Assembly: GCA_937902665.1 (NCBI GenBank)
Contig: CALELM010000016.1
Location: 1-12,808, forward strand
DNA from: an uncultured Selenomonadaceae bacterium
GTDB taxonomy: Bacteria > Bacillota > Negativicutes > Selenomonadales > Selenomonadaceae
DNA: 12,808 nt
Direction of reading: 5' to 3'
Shown: piece after piece, positions 1 through 7,057 of the stretch
Layout: the number at the start of each line of letters is the position of its first letter
Numbering within the stretch: position 1 is the stretch's first letter
The notes under the pieces: generated by a model
Database searches by the model: none
Told to the model about the DNA's origin: nothing
Seen by the model: the letters and a program-made list of their open reading frames with translations, nothing else
Translations under genes and position numbers: made by a program

Positions 1-100
1 TATCAATGCAGACATCATAGAAGACCTATTTACAGACTTTTATTCACACCCTCGCAGACCATCATAGAAGACCTATTTACAGACTTTTATTCACACCCTC
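1..100 (-). mobile_element. Probable end of an IS256-like insertion sequence (partial, runs off window)
   Basis: At about position 100 the ArdC-like reading frame stops matching its family and AT-rich non-coding sequence begins. Read on the minus strand it starts GAGGGTGTGAATAAAAGTC and continues CTGTAAATAGG. Ends containing GTGTRA- and TGTAAA-like blocks are typical of IS256-family (mutator) elements in Firmicutes, which is the main reason for this assignment. No transposase is visible because the window ends after 100 bases. The sequence is present as two contiguous copies (8-53 and 54-100), so the end itself is duplicated. What I see is the gene interruption and the repeat; the IS family is inference. 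Alternatives are another IS family or a short repeat insertion. Confidence 0.4.
8..100. repeat. Tandem direct repeat, 46/47 bp, two contiguous copies
   Basis: Copy 1 spans 8-53 and copy 2 spans 54-100. They are identical except for one extra C in copy 2 (position 60). Both begin GCAGAC on the plus strand and end CACACCCTC. The copies abut with no spacer, and only two are visible because the window starts 7 bases before copy 1, so further copies outside cannot be excluded. Copy 2 ends exactly where the ArdC-like gene is broken, which ties the duplication to the insertion event. Confidence 0.95.
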
Positions 101-209
101 TATTCAGATAGGTCTTGTACTTCTTGCTTTCAAAAAGCTCCTTGATTCCCTGCTCCAGCTTCTCCGTTATTTCCTGTACTTTCTGTTTTTCTGTTTTAGC
201 GTCTGCCAT
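87..209 (-). pseudogene. ArdC-like antirestriction protein, N-terminal remnant interrupted by insertion
   Basis: An ATG at 209 follows a good Shine-Dalgarno (GGAGG at 217-221 on the opposite strand, 7-base spacing). The frame gives 40 residues starting MADAKTEKQKVQEI, followed by KLEQGIKELFESKKYKTYLN at residues 17-36. In Firmicute mobile elements this K-L-E-x-G-(I/V)-K-x-L-F-x-S-x-x-Y-x-x-Y-L pattern opens ArdC-type proteins (ssDNA-binding N-terminal domain plus zincin-like metallopeptidase domain), which normally continue through an S-K-F-H-x-Y-S block for about 300 or more residues. Here the match ends after YLN; the last four residues (RGCE) and the TAA come from the inserted repeat, so only the extreme N-terminus is present. 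Its position downstream of the giant ICE gene is usual for this family. Function is almost certainly lost unless the rest is re-expressed beyond the window. Identification rests on about 35 residues. Confidence 0.6.
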
Positions 210-216
210 TGTATGT

Positions 217-221
217 CCTCC
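217..221 (-). promoter_or_regulatory. Ribosome binding site of the ArdC-like gene
   Basis: GGAGG on the minus strand lies 7 bases before the ATG at 209. It fixes the start of the truncated ArdC-like frame and shows that this short ORF was built to be translated. Confidence 0.7.
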
Positions 222-244
222 ATCTGCGTATTTTTTGCATGACA

Positions 245-270
245 AAAGGCAGCCATTATTGACTGCCTTT
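245..270 (-). terminator. Rho-independent terminator-like hairpin downstream of gajB
   Basis: AAAGGCAG (245-252) and CTGCCTTT (263-270) are perfect 8-base inverted arms around a 10-base loop. Read on the minus strand, the arm ending CTGCC runs straight into TTTTG, a short U-tract. It sits between the end of gajB and the ArdC-like start, where termination of the defence operon would be expected. The U-tract is short, so efficiency may be modest. Confidence 0.55.
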
Positions 271-285
271 GCATAATTACGATAT

Positions 286-446
286 TCACTTATAAACCTT
301 TATCATTACTGCCCTTATTCGTTTTGATTTCTGCAATGTACTCCTGTCTCCTTTCTGCCCCTGTCGCTGTAAATAACCAAAAAGACAATTAAGATTTATT
401 AACTGCCCTTTCCTCCGCTCCATATTAATTACGCTTATTTACTGAC
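286..446 (-). other. Intergenic stretch with uncertain tiny ORFs
   Basis: Between gajB and the terminator-like hairpin no recognisable gene is seen. Two overlapping minus-strand mini-ORFs exist. One runs from ATG at 423 to TGA at 286 (45 residues, starts MERRKGQLI, basic). The other runs from TTG at 388 to TAA at 290 (32 residues, contains ERRQEYIAEIKTNKG, which looks more protein-like). Neither has a convincing ribosome site at its start, although an AAAGGAG block lies inside the region. The second may be the tail of a degraded ICE backbone gene displaced by Gabija. No function is proposed. Confidence 0.2.
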
Positions 447-2183
447 TTATTTTAAATCGTCGTATTTATAATCAATCGCTACTATCTCATCCGTTGATGT
501 AAGCGGAGCTCCTTTTTGTGTTGTACGTCCTTGTTCAGAAAAGAGATATAAATTTTGTTTTGCTCGCGAACAAACAACATATAATAATTTTTTTGTTTCA
601 CTTTCCCGATAATGTGGTTTATTTATTATAGTATCCCAATGCGGAATATACCCATTTAATATCCCAAACGCAATAACCGTAGTATATTCCTCTCCTTTCA
701 CACCATGAAATGTATTGATAACCACACCCTCTTTTTCTTTGAAACATTGTTTAAATGTATCAATATCTGTAGATAGATGGTTATTTTTTACTCTATCCTT
801 AACCTTTAAAATAAAATCTTCATATGCTTTCTGTAATCGTGATTCTATGTTTAAATCAATACCTATTTCTATCAAAAAATTATTTATTGCTTTCTGTAAA
901 TATACCACACCGTTTTCATCTGTTTCAGATATAGAATTAATTATTTTTAAAATCTTATAATTATCTATTTCATCAGACAAATATATCTTATATTCTTCTG
1001 TTAGAATCTCAATGATTTCATTTGCAATTTTCTTTCTTAAATGGATTTTTTGTCCTGACTCTGTGAATATCAATTTTGAAATCAAATAAAAGACATTCAT
1101 TGGATCATATTTTATCGGCGTGATATCTGGTGCATCAAATTTTACATTTGGCAATAATTCTTTAATTTTCTTCGATAGCGGAAAAAGCAACCACCATTGT
1201 GGTGCAATTATACATATCTCATTATCTGGAATTCCTCGAGATAGTTCTTCTTTTACAATATAAGCAATTTTCTCAAACAACTCAGATTTACTTATGGTAT
1301 TATCATAAACCAAACATCCCTTTTCATCCTTTATGTCCGAGACTGCATATATTTTTGCACTCTGTAATTGAAAATTCGAGTAATAATCAACTATACGTTG
1401 CGTTGTACGATAACAACCATCTAGTCTTTTCTCTTGGAATTTTACTCCAAACTCTTTCTGTAATTCATCACAGGTCTTTGCAACTCCACCAAGTCCCCCA
1501 TATATTGCCTGATCCGTATCTCCTACGAATGTTACTTGTATATTCTTATTACATTTTACAATACTGCTCAATATTTTATACTGAAGTTCATTCGTATCTT
1601 GATATTCATCCACCAGAATTGTTCTCATTATTCCAGCAATATTCTCCGCAATAAATTTATTCTGATTTACTAAATCATAAGATATGCTTAAAATATCATT
1701 AAAATCTATCTCTTTTTCATTTAATAGCTTTGTTTGATATTTCTCAAATATTTCCGGATATTCAAAAGGCTTATCATATCCAATATCAATTCCCAGTTCT
1801 TCTATTATTTCATCAGTATATTGTTTTGTGACATAATCATCTATGATATGATACCCTTTCCGCAAACGTTCATTGTACATTGTATAAGGTCTGATAATAA
1901 ACTCAAGACAAAATTGATGTATAGTCCCTACCCAAACCTTATCCTCCGGAATATCTATTTTTTCTAGTCTTTCCTTAATTTCATCAGCAGCTCTATTGGT
2001 ATAAGTTATCGCAATATTAAGTTTTTTTGAAGTAATATATTTTTGGACAGAATATGCTAATTTATAAGTCAATGTTCTTGTTTTTCCACTTCCCGGACAT
2101 GCTTTAAGCAATATATTCCCCTCATTAACACAAACTTGTCTTTGCTGCGGATTTAATTTATCTAAAAAAGTCATGGTATCCAT
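447..2183 (-). CDS. gajB: Gabija protein GajB, UvrD/Rep-like superfamily 1 DNA helicase
   Basis: A 578-residue SF1A helicase with all main motifs in order: Q motif LNPQQRQV (10-17), Walker A ACPGSGKT (28-35), motif Ia ITYTNRAADEI (59-69), motif Ib VGTIHQFC (85-92), Walker B ILVDEYQDT (189-197), motif III FVGDTDQAIYG (219-229), a motif IV-like CYRTTQ (257-262), motif V INTFHGVKGEEY (489-500) and motif VI LLYVVCSRAK (533-542). In Gabija systems GajB is thought to sense or act on DNA ends made during phage attack and to work with the GajA nuclease. It starts at ATG 2183, which overlaps the gajA stop as TAATG, so translational coupling is likely; a second in-frame Met lies at codon 4. No strong Shine-Dalgarno precedes it. 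At 578 residues it is longer than the roughly 494-residue Bacillus cereus GajB. The frame is intact. Alone it could be called a generic UvrD-like helicase; the partner makes it GajB. Confidence 0.88.
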   Translation of the reverse strand: MDTMTFLDKLNPQQRQVCVNEGNILLKACPGSGKTRTLTYKLAYSVQKYITSKKLNIAITYTNRAADEIKERLEKIDIPEDKVWVGTIHQFCLEFIIRPYTMYNERLRKGYHIIDDYVTKQYTDEIIEELGIDIGYDKPFEYPEIFEKYQTKLLNEKEIDFNDILSISYDLVNQNKFIAENIAGIMRTILVDEYQDTNELQYKILSSIVKCNKNIQVTFVGDTDQAIYGGLGGVAKTCDELQKEFGVKFQEKRLDGCYRTTQRIVDYYSNFQLQSAKIYAVSDIKDEKGCLVYDNTISKSELFEKIAYIVKEELSRGIPDNEICIIAPQWWLLFPLSKKIKELLPNVKFDAPDITPIKYDPMNVFYLISKLIFTESGQKIHLRKKIANEIIEILTEEYKIYLSDEIDNYKILKIINSISETDENGVVYLQKAINNFLIEIGIDLNIESRLQKAYEDFILKVKDRVKNNHLSTDIDTFKQCFKEKEGVVINTFHGVKGEEYTTVIAFGILNGYIPHWDTIINKPHYRESETKKLLYVVCSRAKQNLYLFSEQGRTTQKGAPLTSTDEIVAIDYKYDDLK

Positions 2184-4345
2184 TATTCACACCAACCCCT
2201 ACAATATTTGTCAACTTCTTCTAAGAATTTTGCAACAACATCATCCTTATATCTTTCTCTAAATTTTTTAATAAACTCCTTTCTTTCCTCCTGTGTTTTA
2301 ACTTTTTCACTCTCTTTTTTCAAGGCTAATACTTCTTTTTCATCATATTCACTTAATGAATACTCTATCATTTTAAAAACGATATCTATCGAAATTACTT
2401 CTTTACTTGCAAATGCAATCGCTCCCAAAATGTATTGTGGAACAGTAACTGCTATATCAATGTAATTTGAAAGGGTGGTGGCATACCAGCCCTTTCCCAT
2501 ATCTCTGGCTAATGTTAAAACTGTATTAGCACATGCCGCATCTGTTCCTTGTTTTAAATTTTCTTTATGTCTCTTAATCGTATTAGTATCAACATAATTT
2601 AATTCTACAACTTCACTAATATAGTCACTGTTCGCCCGTGCATCAGCCAATGCAAAATCAACTTCTAATGTATGTGGCGCAAAAAAAGACTCAACCCAAG
2701 GATTCGTGCCATATAAATCTGCTAACTTTTTCTTCCTACTTTTTCCTCTTTTCTCTGCCTCAGCTTTATATAATTTACTGTCTGTTTCTACAATTTGTAT
2801 ATCTTCATCGGTAACAATAGCACATGTTCTCTTAATTCTTTCTTCACTGAACAAACTTGCAATATATTCAAACGACACACTTCCTACATTGACCAAACCA
2901 ATCCCCATCTCATCCAAAGATACTCCTAATGCATTTTTAATAAGATTTGGAATTAATATTTCTTCCCCATCACCTTCTACTAAAACAACTCCCTTTGAAA
3001 AAAGTAAAACTGACCGTTTAGAATCCAAATATCGTTCAATACAGTCGGATAATTTCAAATTCTTTAACTGTAAATTCTTTTTTCCAAATTCGTCAAGTCC
3101 CTGACTCGGTTGCATTGAAATACTATTGCTACCAATTGACTTCAGGATATTAATATTTTTCACCTCTGATACTTCCGCTAAATGAGTAGAATGTGTTGTT
3201 GTTATAATCTGAGTATAGTCTTTTGTTACTTTTAATTTATCGAATAGCGTTCTCTGAATATGTGTATGTATATGAGCCTCTGGCTCTTCAATTATCATGA
3301 TATTTATCAATTCTCGTGTTCTATTTACCTCATATTCCACAATTTTTAAAGCCATATAAATCATGTTTAAATGCCCTAATCCCAACGAATCGATATCATT
3401 CTGTTTTGAAGGCTTCATAAATAAATATCGTGACAAAGAATTTATATCATCCTTCAATCCAGATTGTAAAATTATCTCTGGCGAATAGACCATCCCTATC
3501 ATATCAAGTAGCTTTTCGTTGATTTTTCGTCCTACCAATTCAACTTGTTCCACTTCTGAAATAGACTTATTTAACTGAACAATTTCAGATTTAATTGTAT
3601 TTAGCTCGGATTCTTTTATTAACGATTCTACTGATTCTATAATTCTTCTAATTGGATTTTTGGGCTTACCTAATTCGCTTGCAGCATCACGCAATGCGTC
3701 AATAAATACAACCGAAATGTGATCTTGTACATCTGCAATGTTCAATTTGCATCCTAAAATTCTGTCATCATCTTCATCAGGATCTGAACATTGTCCTTTT
3801 TCTAAGTCCCCAACAATTTTTGTATAAATATCTTTGTCTGTAAAATCAGTTTGTGCTCTACTTGTATAATAAAACTCATAATCTGATATTTTTATCTTTT
3901 TTCTTTCTTCCTCAAACTCGGCAATATCTGTTATTTCACTCAATTTCTTTCTCACCTGCTTTTGTGGACGAATAAAAAGAGAAATAACACCAATATCATC
4001 TTCCCCACTCTTTATATAAGACTTTAAAAACTCTTCATTCTCATTTTCTGGTACAATTCCAGCACAAACCTCTGTTTCTTTGTCTTCAGAAGTAATTTTT
4101 CCAAATACTGCTGAGAGAATAATCCAATGTCCTTTCCAATTTCCCAACGAATCCGAAAAGTCATTTTCCTTTAATCTTTTAGTATTATAATAATATGTAT
4201 CATCTAATAAAATTCTTAATGCTGTCATTGCATTAGATTTTCCCGAATCATTTTCACCAATAACTGTATTAACACCTTCAACAAAAGAAAAGCGTGCAGA
4301 TCTAAGATTTTTATAATTAACTATCTGTAAATATTTTAAAAACAT
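2183..4345 (-). CDS. gajA: Gabija protein GajA, OLD-family ATPase with TOPRIM nuclease domain
   Basis: A 720-residue OLD (overcoming lysogenization defect) family protein. The N-terminal ABC-type ATPase has Walker A GENDSGKS (30-37), a signature-like SLGLGHLN (320-327), Walker B IMIIEEPEAH (349-358) and the switch histidine in TTTHS (382-386). The C-terminal TOPRIM nuclease has VVLVEGDGEE with the conserved Glu457, an NVGSVSF strand (486-492), the acidic VTDEDIQ (511-517) and TLEVDFAL (559-566). GajA is known as a nucleotide-sensing DNA-nicking endonuclease that attacks phage DNA when ATP falls. A UvrD-like helicase directly downstream marks class 2 OLD, the Gabija arrangement. The start at ATG 4345 has AGGAGG 8 bases upstream. 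It is longer than the 578-residue Bacillus cereus GajA; the extra length appears to lie between Walker A and the signature (about residues 50-300, including an acidic DPDEDDD run) and at the C-terminus. The gene is AT-rich compared with the ICE genes beside it, suggesting separate acquisition. Confidence 0.88.
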   Translation of the reverse strand: MFLKYLQIVNYKNLRSARFSFVEGVNTVIGENDSGKSNAMTALRILLDDTYYYNTKRLKENDFSDSLGNWKGHWIILSAVFGKITSEDKETEVCAGIVPENENEEFLKSYIKSGEDDIGVISLFIRPQKQVRKKLSEITDIAEFEEERKKIKISDYEFYYTSRAQTDFTDKDIYTKIVGDLEKGQCSDPDEDDDRILGCKLNIADVQDHISVVFIDALRDAASELGKPKNPIRRIIESVESLIKESELNTIKSEIVQLNKSISEVEQVELVGRKINEKLLDMIGMVYSPEIILQSGLKDDINSLSRYLFMKPSKQNDIDSLGLGHLNMIYMALKIVEYEVNRTRELINIMIIEEPEAHIHTHIQRTLFDKLKVTKDYTQIITTTHSTHLAEVSEVKNINILKSIGSNSISMQPSQGLDEFGKKNLQLKNLKLSDCIERYLDSKRSVLLFSKGVVLVEGDGEEILIPNLIKNALGVSLDEMGIGLVNVGSVSFEYIASLFSEERIKRTCAIVTDEDIQIVETDSKLYKAEAEKRGKSRKKKLADLYGTNPWVESFFAPHTLEVDFALADARANSDYISEVVELNYVDTNTIKRHKENLKQGTDAACANTVLTLARDMGKGWYATTLSNYIDIAVTVPQYILGAIAFASKEVISIDIVFKMIEYSLSEYDEKEVLALKKESEKVKTQEERKEFIKKFRERYKDDVVAKFLEEVDKYCRGWCE

Positions 4346-4353
4346 AGTTCAAT

Positions 4354-4359
4354 CCTCCT
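4354..4359 (-). promoter_or_regulatory. Ribosome binding site of gajA
   Basis: AGGAGG on the minus strand, 8 bases before the ATG at 4345. A near-perfect Shine-Dalgarno that decides the gajA start. Confidence 0.85.
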
Positions 4360-4387
4360 ATGATAATCTTCAATAGAATTTACTAGT

Positions 4388-4417
4388 ATTATAACATACA
4401 ATACAACATTTTAATAA
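4388..4417 (-). promoter_or_regulatory. Candidate sigma-A-type promoter for gajAB
   Basis: A perfect -10 TATAAT lies at 4388-4393 on the minus strand, about 42 bases before the gajA ATG. The best -35 candidate, TTATTA at 4412-4417 with an 18-base spacer, is a poor match to TTGACA. The region is very AT-rich, so a chance TATAAT is possible, but its position directly before the only gene lacking another upstream source of AT-rich promoter DNA is right. It would give gajAB transcription independent of the ICE operon. Confidence 0.5.
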
Positions 4418-4435
4418 AATATCTACTTTTTTACC

Positions 4436-4461
4436 GATAGGGAGGGAGGACCCTCCCTATC
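4436..4461. repeat. Perfect 11-bp inverted repeat (hairpin) overlapping the helicase stop codon
   Basis: GATAGGGAGGG (4436-4446) and CCCTCCCTATC (4451-4461) are exact reverse complements around a 4-base loop (AGGA). The outer arm covers two bases of the TGA stop at 4460-4462. On the minus strand the stem is followed by GGTAAAAAAG, not a T-run, and on the plus strand no T-run follows directly, so it is not a standard intrinsic terminator. It may stabilise the 3' end, act as a factor-assisted terminator, or mark the border between the GC-richer ICE backbone and the AT-rich Gabija cassette. Confidence 0.8.
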
Positions 4462-7027
4462 ACATTATAATCTCTTTTTGCCTCTTTTCTTTTGAAATAT
4501 CTGGCGTTTCTAGTGATTTCTTCCCATATGCCTTCTCGCGCATCTGGGCAAGTTTCTCCTTGACAGATATTCGTCCTCTAGGGACATCCGCTACCTCCTG
4601 TGTACTTTCCGCCCTGTCCGGCTCGCCCTCCTGTGCCTGTGCGCTCTGCTCTCCGTTTTCGTCCTCCGGCTCATCATCGCCCATATCCAGCGCATTATCG
4701 CCTTTTTCGTCCATATTAAGAAGTGCATTTAACTCTGCAAGACGCTCTAACTTCTCCGCCAGTTCTTGCTCCTGTGCAAAAGGTTTCGTGACCTCTACCT
4801 TTGCGGTTTCGAGCTGATGCTCCACATTGGAAAGTTTCTGCTCCACGTCTGCCATTTTCCCGGTCATTCCCTCTAACGCATTGGACAGTCTTTGCAGATT
4901 TCCAAACGGATCGACTCCGATTTCCACCTCATGGCTCAGACTTCCTTTTAAGCTGATCGTAAACTTGGAGAAGAACGAGTCAAAAGACACGCTCATCTTA
5001 AAGCCCTGATATTCTCCGATTGTGACCGCCATATTTGGTTGTTTGGCGCTCCGGCACATATCAATCAACGCCGCACCCGCTTCCTTTTTGTCCGTATAGG
5101 TGCGGTTGCCTATCTTCATGGAAAAAGCGTCCTTATCCACAGGCTTATGCGCCGCATAGGTCTGAATGTCCGTCCGGTATCCCTCAAGCCTTTCTTTTAA
5201 GGCTGTGATCTGCATCGGGTAATGCTTTGCGATATTGTCCTCCAGACGGTAACGCTGGCTTGTGTGATTCGCCTTTAAGAGCTTCAGCTTTGACACCTGT
5301 ATGTCTAAGTCCATCTTCTCCTTGATGTAAGGGTTTCCGGTTGCAAGTGCCTTGACCTCTGCATAAGAAAGCGCCGCTTCGTCAATGTCCTCACAGGAAC
5401 GTACCGGAGACTTGCTCGTCATGATCTGCCCAATAAACTTCTGCTTGTTCTCAATGAGCTGCCATGAATAACTATCGAAGGTGCCTTCCGTCACATACCG
5501 GAAAATCTTGACCTTATCATTCATATTGCCCTGTCGTAAAATACGACCCTCCTGCTGTTCAATGTCAGACGGGCGCCAGGGCACATCCAAATGATGTAAT
5601 GCAATCAGTCTGTCCTGTACGTTGGTTCCGGCTCCCATTTTGGCAGTAGAACCCAACAAAAAACGAACCTGTCCGCTTCTTACTTTTGCAAACAGCTCCG
5701 CTTTTCTTTTCTCCGTATTGGCATCATGGATAAATGCGATTTCTTCCGGTGGAACACCCTTTTCTATCAGCTTGTCCCTTATATCCTCATAAACATTGAA
5801 TGTGCCATCTCCTTTCGGTGTCGATAAGTCACAGAAGATAAGCTGTGCCGACTTCTGTTCCTTTGTTTCCTCCCAAATCTCAAATGCCTTGTCCACACAG
5901 GTGGTGGCTTTGGAATTTTCCTCATCAGGAAGCATATCATTGATTAAACGCTGGTCTAGTGCCAGTTTTCTTCCGTCATTGGTGATCTTGAGCATATTGT
6001 CAACCGTTGCATCTACTCTGCGGTCACGAACAGCCTCCGCACGATCCGCAAGGGACTGTACCATTTCTTTCTGGTATTCGCTCGGTTTCAACACCACATT
6101 TTCGTACTCTGCTTCCGGTACAGGCAGCTTTAACATATCCGGTGTCTGAATATCCGCACTTTCCTTGAAAAGTGAAATCAGCTCCGGCAGATTGAAGAAC
6201 TTGGCAAACCTTGTCTTTGCCCGGTATCCGGTTCCCTCCGGTGCAAGCTCTATGGCGGTCTGCGTTTCTCCGAAAGTAGCCGCCCAACTGTCGAAATTGC
6301 CAAGACCAAGTTTCTGGAGCGTATTGTATTGCAGATAGCGCATATTCGTATAAAGCTCCGTCATACTGTTGGAAATCGGTGTACCTGTGGCAAAGGTAAT
6401 GCCCTTGCCGCCTGTCAGCTCGTCCATGTACTGGCACTTTGCAAACATATCCGAGGACTTCTGTGCTTCTGTCTGTGCAATGCCCGCCACGTTCCGCATC
6501 TTGGTGTATAAGAAAAGGTTTTTATAATTGTGGCTCTCATCTACGAACAGCCTGTCAACGCCCAATTGTTCAAAGGTTACTACGTTGTCCTTGCGGGAAG
6601 TATCGTTTAATCGGCTCAGCCTTGCGCTTAAAGATTTTTTCGTCTTTTCCATCTGTTTAATGGTGTAGCGCTCGCCCTTTTCCACCTTGACCGCTTCGAT
6701 TGCCATTTCTATTTCCGTTATCTGCCGCTCAATCATGGCAGCCTGTCTTTCCGTTGATAGCGGTATCTTTTCAAACTGCGTATGCCCGATGATGACCGCA
6801 TCATAATCCCCGGTTGCAATACGGGAACAGAATTTCTTACGGTTGGCAGGCTCAAAATCTTTCTTTGTGGCAGCTAAAATATTTGCACCCGGATACAGGC
6901 GCAGGAAATCACTCGCCCACTGCTCTGTTAAATGGTTCGGTACGACAAATAAGCTCTTTTGGCAAAGCCCTAACCGCTTGCTCTCCATTGCTGCAGCAAT
7001 CATTTCAAAGGTCTTACCTGCACCCAC
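4460..7027 (-). CDS. C-terminal SNF2-type helicase part of the giant ICE protein, cut off by an upstream stop codon
   Basis: The frame continues the giant protein after the TAA at 7055-7057 and is open from 7054 to the TGA at 4460. Counting from the GTG at 7027: motif I GAGKT (2-6), motif II FVDESHNYKN (161-170), motif III FATGTPIS (212-219), motif V STAKMGAGTNVQD (460-472) and motif VI QQEGRILRQGN (491-501), all SF2/SNF2-type. Helical sequence and an acidic low-complexity tail follow to residue 855. The GTG at 7027 lies inside motif I and has no Shine-Dalgarno, so it is unlikely to be a natural start; codons 7028-7054 read GDNTLLAHC and belong to motif I. The family carries this helicase fused to an N6-methylase in one polypeptide thought to act in ICE DNA processing or protection. 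As found, this half is probably untranslated, or made only by readthrough. Codon conservation over 850 codons with no other lesion indicates that the nonsense change is recent or a sequencing error. Confidence 0.8.
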   Translation of the reverse strand: MGAGKTFEMIAAAMESKRLGLCQKSLFVVPNHLTEQWASDFLRLYPGANILAATKKDFEPANRKKFCSRIATGDYDAVIIGHTQFEKIPLSTERQAAMIERQITEIEMAIEAVKVEKGERYTIKQMEKTKKSLSARLSRLNDTSRKDNVVTFEQLGVDRLFVDESHNYKNLFLYTKMRNVAGIAQTEAQKSSDMFAKCQYMDELTGGKGITFATGTPISNSMTELYTNMRYLQYNTLQKLGLGNFDSWAATFGETQTAIELAPEGTGYRAKTRFAKFFNLPELISLFKESADIQTPDMLKLPVPEAEYENVVLKPSEYQKEMVQSLADRAEAVRDRRVDATVDNMLKITNDGRKLALDQRLINDMLPDEENSKATTCVDKAFEIWEETKEQKSAQLIFCDLSTPKGDGTFNVYEDIRDKLIEKGVPPEEIAFIHDANTEKRKAELFAKVRSGQVRFLLGSTAKMGAGTNVQDRLIALHHLDVPWRPSDIEQQEGRILRQGNMNDKVKIFRYVTEGTFDSYSWQLIENKQKFIGQIMTSKSPVRSCEDIDEAALSYAEVKALATGNPYIKEKMDLDIQVSKLKLLKANHTSQRYRLEDNIAKHYPMQITALKERLEGYRTDIQTYAAHKPVDKDAFSMKIGNRTYTDKKEAGAALIDMCRSAKQPNMAVTIGEYQGFKMSVSFDSFFSKFTISLKGSLSHEVEIGVDPFGNLQRLSNALEGMTGKMADVEQKLSNVEHQLETAKVEVTKPFAQEQELAEKLERLAELNALLNMDEKGDNALDMGDDEPEDENGEQSAQAQEGEPDRAESTQEVADVPRGRISVKEKLAQMREKAYGKKSLETPDISKEKRQKEIIM

Positions 7028-7054
7028 ACAATGGGCAAGCAGGGTATTATCGCC

Positions 7055-7057
7055 TTA
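7055..7057 (-). other. In-frame nonsense codon (TAA) splitting the giant gene
   Basis: Minus-strand codons read ...CAT CAG CTT TAA GGC GAT AAT ACC... The preceding residues (RPHQLNAVAHQL) are the pre-motif-I block of SNF2-like helicases, and GDNTLLAHCVGAGKT follows in the same frame. From memory of the family, the residue at this position is usually Tyr (LYG-NTLL), so one third-position change from TAT or TAC to TAA explains it. No frameshift is needed. Confidence 0.85.

Noticed and set aside
8..100. CRISPR-like repeat
   Set aside because: The two 46/47-bp copies abut with no spacers and no cas gene is near; it is a simple tandem duplication.
1199..1654. Plus-strand ORF of 151 codons opposite gajB
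   Set aside because: It is antisense to the conserved helicase motifs of gajB, with no family resemblance.
4436..4461. Standard rho-independent terminator
   Set aside because: The stem is perfect, but neither strand has a T-run directly after it.
6024..6437. Minus-strand ORF of 137 codons inside the helicase segment
   Set aside because: It lies in an alternative frame of strongly conserved helicase sequence, has no family resemblance, is rich in Cys, Arg and Gly as shadow frames are, and has no ribosome site that I can see. It lacks the support that the nested tnpV frame has.
7025..7027. GTG as a genuine start for a separate helicase gene
   Set aside because: It sits inside helicase motif I and has no Shine-Dalgarno, and conserved coding sequence continues upstream of it to the TAA.
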